A stretch of 64,000 nt of DNA from Bipolaris cookei (taxonomy: Eukaryota > Ascomycota > Dothideomycetes > Pleosporales > Pleosporaceae): NCBI GenBank assembly GCA_002286855.1, contig NRSV01000031.1:310001-374000 (forward strand), written 5' to 3'. Positions 57,190 to 64,000 of this stretch are shown here, one piece after another. The notes below the pieces were generated by a model. The model worked only from the letters and a program-made list of their open reading frames with translations, made no database searches and was not told the origin of the DNA. How positions within the stretch are numbered: the stretch's first letter is position 1; each line of letters starts with the position of its first letter. A program made the position numbers and the translations under genes.

Positions 57190-57460
57190 GTACTTGCCTG
57201 CTCTCCATGAGCGCCTGCCGCTCACGCAAGACGCGTCTGCCTCTCCCCGGCGGGGGTCCCACGACTTCCTCGATGCCTCCGCATGGCTTCATAACTTGCA
57301 CAAGCCACTACCCACCTTCTCCTATCCTCAACCCCCGACTCGCGACTATCTGCTGTCTACACACTCGACTACCGGCGCCTGCGTGACGTGCGCCCCGCCC
57401 ATGAAACAGCCTACCAATTAAACGGCGCCCGCGTTGGCTCCACTCGCCGCTAAGCCCTGC
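55992..57460. other. Divergent intergenic region
   Basis: About 1.5 kb. GC-rich to 56900, then CACTCACACCCA-type repeats near 57047-57073 and a CCAG repeat. Frames of up to 272 codons on the plus strand (55645-56463) are antisense to the preceding gene and of biased composition; not accepted. Confidence 0.5.
57151..57189. repeat. (CCAG)n tetranucleotide repeat
   Basis: About nine GCCA/CCAG units with one interruption, in the putative leader of the next gene. Confidence 0.85.
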
Positions 57461-59020
57461 ATGGACGCCGTACCGAAATCACAGTCGTTAGCCATGCCCC
57501 CGGCGCGCATACCCAGGCTGAGGTACAGAAACCCGTTGCCGTCCGGCAGCGTCCCAAAGTCTTTCCACGGCTCTGGGCCCCACCCTGCCTATTGTACTCA
57601 AGAGCCGCCTGCCGCCCCGGATCCAAAGTCCAACCTCCCATCCACCCTCGCTTTCCTTCCCTCCCAACCCGCCCCCGTGACGTCATCCAGTCTGGCTTCC
57701 CTACACTCGAGCAACTCTTCTGGAAATGACTCCAAGTCATCCAAAAAGAAGAAGAAGACCAGCTCGGTGCTCGGCTTCCTTTCATTAAAAGAGCCCTCCC
57801 AGGCTGCCTTGGACCAGATTGTCCAACAGCAGCGCAAGCAGAACAGTGGTTCATCAACGCCGCCGTCTGGCAGCTATCACGCCAGCCAGAAGCTTCCTCC
57901 TCATGTGCCCAAGGTCAACTCCAAATGGGACGGCGTCCCCGAGTCAGTCAAGCAGAAACATTCGCCAACATCCAACCCGTCAACAAAGGACAACAGAAGC
58001 AGTGTCTCATCCAAGGGCTCCTTTGGCTCCCATCTTAAAACCACCCAATGGAATCATTCAAACCTCTCTGTAATGACCGATGGCACACGTAACCCGCCAA
58101 ACTCAGTTGCTTCCGTCTCCACCTCCAATCTTCCTCTTCACGAGACAGCCATGGGTCTTGGGTCTTCGCCTTCCACGGCTACGTTTCCCAACGTCGGTCC
58201 CTACCTCGCAGATGGTCCACTTACGCCAACTTCATTACACTCACCGTCTTTCAGTACACAGATATCCGATCGATCCAATCTTCAGTCAATGACAAACAGG
58301 GCTTTGGATTCGCCTTCTGGTGGCCGTCCGAGCATGGATGGATCCACTCATTCGCGACCACACTCCCCTGCCTCTTCCACCGCATCAGCAGATACCATCA
58401 CAATGGATACGGCAGATACCATCTTCAGAAAAATGAATGACCGTCCAAATCAAGGGAGCCTGGCTGGAAATGCGCCTGTCACAGAACTACAGGATCAATC
58501 CAAGCCAGACATTGTGCCAGAATCTCACGATTTTCTGTTCCAGCCCCAACCCCAGCCCCAGCCCCAGCCCGCCATCAACACCCGAAATATCGATCTTTCC
58601 ATACCATACAGTCGTTCCTCGGATGAATTCATCCCTCCTTATTCACCTGTGCGGCCTGTCCAGAATTTCAGTCGACCAACTGCTCCCACAGGACCACCAC
58701 CAGTTCAGCGCAATACCTTCATGGCACCTTACAGGAGAACACCCCAGGCACCTGCACTACCCACCTTGTACGAATCTTCATTAGCCAGCACCGATGAATC
58801 TGAAGATGATGATGGCAACGGCGATGCTCGTTCGATTGCGCCGTCTACCATTGCTCCTTCCGAACTCTCTCTCCACTGGTACGAGTCTCCTCGTGAGCGT
58901 CTCGGGCTAGGTAGACGTCTTCAAATCAACGACGTCTTACCCTGGGACGAGCAAAGAGGTGGCAAAGGCAAGCCTAAGAAAAGTCGGCTGTTGGTGTTTG
59001 GAAGAAGCTCCTCCAAATAA
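57461..59020 (+). CDS. Ser/Pro-rich fungal protein of unknown function
   Basis: The frame opens at a TTG; the first ATG is 57461 (MDAVPKSQSLAMPPARIP), giving 519 residues in one exon. A basic SKSSKKKKKTSSVLGFLSLK segment near residue 95 precedes a helical EPSQAALDQIVQQQRKQ, and a central motif VPKVNSKWDGVPE follows. Long Ser/Thr/Pro-rich stretches contain a QPQPQPQPQP repeat (58543-58572). The last 60 residues look conserved (LHWYESPRERLGLGRRLQIN, DVLPWDEQRGGKGKPKKSRL). No membrane or signal sequence. A signalling scaffold is conceivable from composition only. Confidence 0.75.
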   Translation: MDAVPKSQSLAMPPARIPRLRYRNPLPSGSVPKSFHGSGPHPAYCTQEPPAAPDPKSNLPSTLAFLPSQPAPVTSSSLASLHSSNSSGNDSKSSKKKKKTSSVLGFLSLKEPSQAALDQIVQQQRKQNSGSSTPPSGSYHASQKLPPHVPKVNSKWDGVPESVKQKHSPTSNPSTKDNRSSVSSKGSFGSHLKTTQWNHSNLSVMTDGTRNPPNSVASVSTSNLPLHETAMGLGSSPSTATFPNVGPYLADGPLTPTSLHSPSFSTQISDRSNLQSMTNRALDSPSGGRPSMDGSTHSRPHSPASSTASADTITMDTADTIFRKMNDRPNQGSLAGNAPVTELQDQSKPDIVPESHDFLFQPQPQPQPQPAINTRNIDLSIPYSRSSDEFIPPYSPVRPVQNFSRPTAPTGPPPVQRNTFMAPYRRTPQAPALPTLYESSLASTDESEDDDGNGDARSIAPSTIAPSELSLHWYESPRERLGLGRRLQINDVLPWDEQRGGKGKPKKSRLLVFGRSSSK

Positions 59021-60633
59021 TAAGCTTTGCAGGCAAAGCATGCGCTCTAACGGATGTCCCACGGGAAACATCCCGCTGTATCCGGCCCTCGCCCAATGGT
59101 GTGGCTCAGCGACTTGTTTCTTCACACTTCTCTTTCTCGCACGTTTTTTTCTGCATTTTGCGGCACGGGGCATGCTTGTTCACTCTATCTACTTTCATGT
59201 ACAATGGCTGCAAAGAGGTCATTCGCTTTCCCATCACGATACCCATTTTATGAACACTTTTCGTTCTACTTTTACGGCTTTTGTTAGAACGCGCTACCTT
59301 AGCTAGCTTTCCCGTACAAATTTACTCCAGTGTTTGTATCTCGTATAGCTATAGAGTAACTTCACCAATTAATTCTAATCATCAAATAACACAATCTATC
59401 TCTCTATTACAATAAATAGTAGAAAGCAAATTCTATTGACATGATAGATTAGAAAGTAAGAAAGGCAGGCCTCAACACTCTTGTCTATAGAGGTCTATTT
59501 AATAAGTCGTGTTGAATTTATTCTAATTTTCTAAACTATTCATACCTCCATCACCTGTCCCCATAATTGCCGCTGCTGTTATATATTTATACTCCTTTGA
59601 CATAGGGAAGGGGAAAGAAGGCAACCAGCAATTGAGCTGCCACCTTTAACGAACGGTAAAGGACAGCCAGTGCATCCACCGATAAAGTTTGTATTCGAAA
59701 CAATTGGAGCAATTGAGTATGCGCATTTATAAGACTTAATGCATAGAAACGATTACAAAGCTGCCACGCTGTCAGAAGCGACATCATTGTTATTGATACC
59801 CGATATTGCAGGTTAAAATGGCTGTTCCGTCTGTCGACCTGGCCTCCATTAGCGCAGGAGAATGTTCTCCTGTTGAGGTGAAAAATCCGTTTGCTGTCAT
59901 CATCATGGCTACACTAGCAATTACAAGCAGTCTCACCAATCCCTCATATTAGTATAGTACCCGCGTAAGCTTGTGCATTTCTTACTCTTGACAATGTACT
60001 GTGTGTGAGTCATTAGAGCGATGGACTTTTAAAAATCGTGGTTGATGAAGCGGAAGTAATAAGGGGATGGGAAGAGCGTAATGAAGTATTCGGTATTTCC
60101 TACGCAACAAATTAAATATCTTTTCCTACCTCTCTTTTGTCCCGCTTGATCTCCTGATGATGGATGCTTTGCTACCAGGATCTAGTCCAATTACCAAATG
60201 AGCCGAGGTGTTGTGCTATGCATTCATATAAGACTCCAATCAGGCCTACTATGCGTCTCTGCCTTTACTTGCTAGGGAAAGTTGATTTAACAAACATCGT
60301 ACTTACTCCTTAATCCTCTGGCTGTTGACTGTTGACTAGCCTAGCTAGCCTAGCTATTTCCTCTAGCTAGCTGCTATGGGCGACTTGGTCGAAACTCTGG
60401 CCAAGTGTAATACGTAAAAACTTATTCAGCTCCAGATACTGCCAACGCAATATACCGAGGATTTTTGGGCACGTGGTAGCCTAGGTAGAGCTTAGCCAGA
60501 TATCGGCACGCGGAGACTCCAACATACATTAGATGACCTAGTCCTTTTCAAATACGAAGATTTTTAATAACGTGGTTCACAAGCGAGCGAGCGTATCCCC
60601 ACCAGCGCGTCAACATTCAGACGAAAACGCAAG
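59021..60633. other. AT-rich repeat-like region, no intact gene
   Basis: After the 3' UTR the sequence becomes AT-rich, with CTAG/GCTA-rich low-complexity words near 60335-60380. A 66-codon minus-strand frame (59587-59787) is the only sizeable one and has no recognisable domain. Looks like decayed repeat sequence. Confidence 0.5.
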
Positions 60634-61616
60634 ATGCCTCAACAACACAACGCCCAATCTACTTATACTGAAACAGAACTACAGCTTGCTCTTTCTGATA
60701 CTATTTTTCAACGCGTTCAAAGTAGTTATCGTGCTGCTAGAATATATGATCTTCCTGAATCAACTCTTAAGCATCGACGCGCCGGGAGACGCTTTCGACA
60801 CGACTGTGAACCGGATTGAAAGCGCCTGAATAAGCTAGAAGAGGAGGCTATAGTAAAGTGTATTCTCGAAGAGTCTAAACGAGGATTTGCGCCTACAAAG
60901 CCTGACGTTCGAGCAATGGCTAATAAACTCCTGCATGAGCGCGCCAACAACCCTGTTGGCAAGAACTGGGTTGATAACTTTGTTAAGCGAACCCCTAAGC
61001 TCCGTACACGCTGGAGCCGTCTTTATGATCACCAGCGAGCTGCCTGCGAAGATCCAGTAGCTATCCAGCGCTGGTTCGATCTAGTCGAGGCGACAAAGTA
61101 GAAGTGGGGTATCGTAGACGACAATATCTACAACTTTGACGAAACTGGCTTCATGATGGGCAAGATATCATCACAGTTAGTTATCACAGGCTCAGAAGGA
61201 TATGGCAAAAAGAAGCGGATACAGCCAGGCAACCGTCAGTGGGTTACTGTAATCCAAGGCGTGGGCGCGTCGGGTCGCTGGCTACTCTTCAAGAGGCTCT
61301 AGATACAGCAACAAAGCGCAAGAGCCGCAAGCAGCAATACGTACGGACAGAAGAGACTCTTAATGTTGGCGAGGTACAAAAAGTACTAGCTGAACAGGCA
61401 GGTAGTAGTCGTGGTAGTGGCGAGAGTGCGTCGAAGAGGGTGCGACGAGAGAGGCGATGTGGGCGTTGCAATCAGACTGGACACAACGTTTGTACCTGCG
61501 TAGTTGAGATAGATAGTGCAAGTGATTGTGTTGTAGATAAGCTACTCAGCTATTCCACGACAGAATCCGGATGCGCAGTCCACACCCGGACTCTGCGATC
61601 AAGCTGGCTCTAGTCT
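60634..61616 (+). pseudogene. Fot1/pogo-type transposase, internally deleted
   Basis: From ATG 60634 the frame encodes the N-terminal half of a pogo-family transposase: a helix-turn-helix start, RGFAPTKPDVRAMANKLLHE, NNPVGKNWVDNFVKRTPKLR, and the first part of the DDE region (YNFDETGFMMGKISSQLV, then QPGNRQWVTVIQGVGASG). TGA at 60817-60819 and TAG at 61099-61101 interrupt it. Near 61270 the sequence jumps, in another frame, to the C-terminal tail (EALDTATKRKSRKQQYVRTE) with the zinc knuckle CGRCNQTGHNVCTC. The remaining catalytic core is absent, so this is a deletion derivative and inactive. Confidence 0.85.
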
Positions 61617-61907
61617 ACTACGTCGAACTATCAAGACATATATTACCTCTGATCGATATAGAAATCTATCTAGGACGCTACTAGATTATAGTCTTGATAG
61701 CTACTATAGACGATTATGCAAGTCTTCTAGAATATCTATTCTGGCTAGAATATCTAGTAGCTTAGTAGGATAGCAAGTAGATAGAAGACAGAGCACTTCA
61801 CACAAGATCAATTCACACTACCAACGATCAATCAATTAGTGTTTCTTCCCTAGCACATATCTTCTCTCTCTAGAATCTCTCAATCAAGCTGGCTCTGAGT
61901 CTACTAC
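61598..61907. repeat. 24-25-bp direct repeats flanking a 260-bp insert
   Basis: ATCAAGCTGGCTCT-AGTCTACTAC occurs at 61598-61621 and, with one extra G, at 61883-61907. The AT-rich stretch between them (GTCGAACTATC to CTCTCA) has no coding frame. A solo LTR or insertion scar is possible; nothing proves it. Confidence 0.6.
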
Positions 61908-61980
61908 GGACAAGTAGAAGGCAGAGACCTCTACCTCTGAGTCGATAGTAGAACAAGCAGCACCCTACACTTTGACAAGC

Positions 61981-62166
61981 TCTTTGTGAGGATCCTAAGG
62001 CTATTCAAGCTAACTATGACCTAGTAGCCAATATGAGAGCCAAGTATGGTATTTAGGACTTCGACACGTTTAACTTAGCTGAGACAAGCTTTATGATGAG
62101 CCAGATTGCCCCAGGAGCATTTATTACAGATTTAAAGAGACGTGGACAGCCAAAGACTAAGTAGAC
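61981..62166 (+). pseudogene. Second pogo-type transposase fragment
   Basis: A short readable stretch: CEDPKAIQANYDLVANMRAK, YGI, stop, DFDTFNLAETSFMMSQIAPG, then ITDLKRRGQPKTK and a stop. This is the same part of the DDE region as in the copy at 60634 (YNFDETGFMMGKIS), clearly a different, more diverged copy. Two TAG codons and no flanking domain remain. Confidence 0.75.
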
Positions 62167-62543
62167 TTTGAATGATATCTTGTGTCGCATTGCTCAATAT
62201 AGGGCTAAAGTGAGCTTTTAAAGGCCATGATGTGGTGGTTTTCGTGGGAATTTGGCAAGTGTCCTGCGAAGCCGTGAGGTACATTATAGTTTGTAATATG
62301 TAACCTCCTATGAGGTACTGATTATTGTGGGTTTATAGAGTGCTCAGCTCGGTTTTGCTTCACGTTATGTAATTTCCTTGAAAAATTCTATAATTTCAAC
62401 TTATAGCGAGCTGATCAGTAGATCAAGCTGATCACTATACCAAGACCTCACCAACTTTACTACCATTAAATGACTATTAAACGCAATCACAATAGAAATT
62501 GAAATAAGCTAATTTACTCAGAGTTTACTTCTATATCTTGCTT
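62167..62543. other. Non-coding repeat flank with TGATCA pair
   Basis: AT-rich. TGATCA at 62412-62417 and 62429-62434 flank GTAGATCAAGC. The TGATCAGCTTGATC-like end is compatible with a pogo-element terminus adjoining the copy at 62544-63086. Confidence 0.45.
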
Positions 62544-63086
62544 TCAGGTGCGCAAGTTGTGCCCTATCTCATCACGGCGTGCACAGCGCCTCTGCGACGG
62601 CTCGCCCATCTCAGCGCGCGCTCTTCTTTACCTTCTTCCCATTACCACGCGCCTCAAACTCTTTTAGAGCTGCTAATCGCTTTCTCTCCTCTACTATTAG
62701 AGTCCCTTCCCTCTGTACTCGCTTTCTTTTGTGCGATTTTCGTTGCGTGGCGGCTTTATTAGCTGCTTCAAGCTCAACATTATGTTCTTGCGCCAACACC
62801 AGCTTCTGCGCGATAATCGCAGCGTCTTTTGTCAGCTTTTCAAGAGCAACCACCATACTTGTTGGCGAACCATATATATGCCTCTGAGTTCTCTGCTTTA
62901 CTAGCGACGATTGCGACCCTAATTCCAAGGTATTGCTTGGGGTTAGCAATAGCCAGGGCAGACCTTCTGCAGCAGGTGGTGTTGGGGTCCGTAGCTTGAC
63001 ATCTAGCTTTAATATTACCACCTCTGGATCGTGTGAAACTAAGCCAGCGCCTCGGAACCCTCCTAGGAGATTATCCTTTGTGATAG
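62544..63086 (-). pseudogene. Third pogo-type transposase relic (C-terminal part)
   Basis: Minus-strand translation reads NLLGGFRGAGLVSHDPEVVI, KLDVKLRTPTPPAAEGLPWL, LTPSNTLELGSQSSLVKQRT, SPTSMVVALEKLTKDAAIIA, KSHKRKRVQREGTLIVEER and RLAALKEFEARG, the usual tail of fungal pogo transposases. At a GCGCGCGC microrepeat (62614-62621) the frame shifts, and the zinc-knuckle part (GEPSQRRCARRDEIGHN) follows in another frame; the first knuckle Cys-x-x-Cys is damaged. The upstream side ends abruptly at 63086 where the tRNA-like segment begins. The catalytic core is missing. Confidence 0.82.
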
Positions 63087-63190
63087 CCTGTCAAGGTTCG
63101 AACTGACGAATCATCGGAGTTGTGATTCTTACCAAGGGAGTGGCTAAATTCCCCTCGGCTGTCGACTGGTCCCCCGAAGAAGGGTTTGAC

Positions 63191-63286
63191 TGCTGCCGGG
63201 TTCGAATTGACGTTGCATACAACTAAGGCACAAAACCCGTATGCAATTGCAACAGGCCAGGCGCTTGACCACTGCGCCAGGCAACC
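63191..63286 (-). repeat. tRNA-like / SINE-like segment
   Basis: The minus strand has an A-box-like TGGCGCAGTGG, a four-pair D arm (GCGC/GCGC) with AGTGGTCAA loop, and a B-box-like ATTCGAACC. GGTTGCC (63286-63280) can pair with GGCAGCA (63197-63191) at six of seven positions. A TTGCATAC/GTATGCAA hairpin fills the variable region, and no proper anticodon stem forms. A second TTCGAACC word lies at about 63095-63102. This fits a tRNA-derived SINE head or tRNA pseudogene rather than a working tRNA. Confidence 0.5.
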
Positions 63287-63459
63287 ATTACTAAAATATA
63301 CACTATTGATAATTGCATATCGTGGTGAGTTGTTATGTGGCGGAGTCAATGTGGTGGATGAATCACTTTAGAAGCACGTTATATATAGATAAATACCATT
63401 GTTAGATTTGATATTTTGGTAAGATTGTCTCTCCGCCGCTCGGTGATGCAACATGTTAA

Positions 63460-64000
63460 CTAGTTTGAAAGTCCAACCTGATATTTGTTGTAGTAGTGCT
63501 TTGCTAACTGAAAGTCTTTTACTCGGATAGTGACTCTCTTGGTGTTAATCGTATTCAAGTTACAGTCAATATATATTAGTTAAAGTTGAAGTAGAGTGAT
63601 AGCCACTATAACATCGAAGTACCCAGCTAGGGCAGTCTCAGTAGCTTCATGTAGAGCTTCAATAGCAACAGCCTGAAAGCGGAGACCAGGGCAAATTTCA
63701 TTAGTAATCTCACAGACAAGTTTGCCGAATGTCCATTTTGGTAACAGAAGCTCGAGTCTCAACTGGTATTTTCGAATCTTTCTCAAAGACTTTGTTACAA
63801 GGTATTAGTTCAACACTGTGATCAAAGACTGCGTTAACTTACTGCCAGGTTTGAAGTGATGTTTTTTTGCGAACTTCTGTAATTTCTGGTCTCCGGACGG
63901 CTAATCTTTTGCCGGCTAGTCCATTGCGTGCAGCTTCCGCGGCCATGTTCTTCCTAGGTACTTGTTTTGTAGCCGCAGCATAGCTGAGCTTTTTACTGCC
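63460..64000 (-). pseudogene. Histone H3-like relic, runs off window end
   Basis: Reading the minus strand from 64000: TKQVPRKNMAAEAAR in one frame, then in another frame KKHHFKPG (H3 KKPHRYKPG), shifted at a run of seven A. A 53-nt intron (63842-63790, GTAAGT, CTAAT, AAG) follows. Then come LRKIRKYQLRLELLLPKWTF, GKLVCEITNEICPGLRFQAV and AIEALHEATETALAGYFD, matching the H3 histone fold from REIRRYQ through LRFQ and ALQEA. After a second intron lacking a clear AG acceptor comes DCNLNTINTKRVTI and VKDFQLAKHYYNKYQ (H3 TNLCAIHAKRVTI..KDIQLARR). At least one frameshift, a broken acceptor and a lost basic C-terminus make it non-functional as a canonical histone. The start lies outside the window. 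Confidence 0.8.

Noticed and set aside
59587..59787. 66-codon minus-strand frame in AT-rich DNA
   Set aside because: Leu/Ala-rich and superficially protein-like, but no family recognised and no continuation by splicing; left as unassigned repeat sequence.
1..64000. CRISPR arrays, rRNA genes, bacterial-type operons, biosynthetic cluster core enzymes
   Set aside because: No regularly spaced repeats, no rRNA-like sequence, and no polyketide or peptide synthetase domains were seen; the window is fungal nuclear DNA.

Overview
The window is a gene-dense piece of a filamentous ascomycete nuclear genome. Evidence: short GT-AG introns (about 45-90 nt) with CTAAC-type branch sites, fungal-only families (HET domain, Msb1, SUR7, RlmA-type MADS) and Fot1/pogo-type transposon relics. 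Protein content fits Dothideomycetes/Pleosporales. A Pyrenophora-like genome is an inference that rests mostly on the histone-H3-like relic beside transposon debris at the right edge. Several extents proposed by simple ORF finding begin at TTG/GTG; starts here were moved to ATG codons and introns were joined by eye.

Layout: (1) 0.9-9.9 kb: Rad53/Chk2-type checkpoint kinase (-), a decayed HET-domain gene (-), and the ER lectin Yos9 (+). (2) 11-19.7 kb: a C2H2 protein (-), EMC3 (-), a 1.3-kb inverted-repeat transposon inserted in the promoter region between EMC3 and the divergent SPC2 (+), then a conserved hypothetical (-). (3) 22-36.2 kb, all (+): two C2H2 proteins, STT3, and a proline/arginine-rich protein with a CxxC pair. 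(4) 36.4-50.5 kb: coiled-coil hypothetical (-), Msb1-like (+), RlmA/Rlm1 MADS factor (+) behind a 3.2-kb gene-free stretch, and the penta-EF-hand protein Pef1 (+). (5) 51-59 kb: a candidate 56-residue tyrosine-rich microprotein (-), a second broken HET relic (-), a SUR7-family membrane protein (-) and two low-complexity hypotheticals. (6) 59-64 kb: AT-rich repeat graveyard with three pogo/Fot1 transposase relics, a tRNA-like (SINE-like) segment and a broken histone-H3-like copy running off the window end.

Functional themes: four ER protein-biogenesis genes lie within 25 kb (YOS9 for glycoprotein ERAD, EMC3 for membrane insertion, SPC2 for signal cleavage, STT3 for N-glycosylation). MSB1 and RLM1, both linked to polarity and cell-wall-integrity signalling in yeast, are neighbours. 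Three C2H2 proteins share a related C-terminal module. Filamentous fungi do not use operons, so adjacency alone is weak evidence for joint function.
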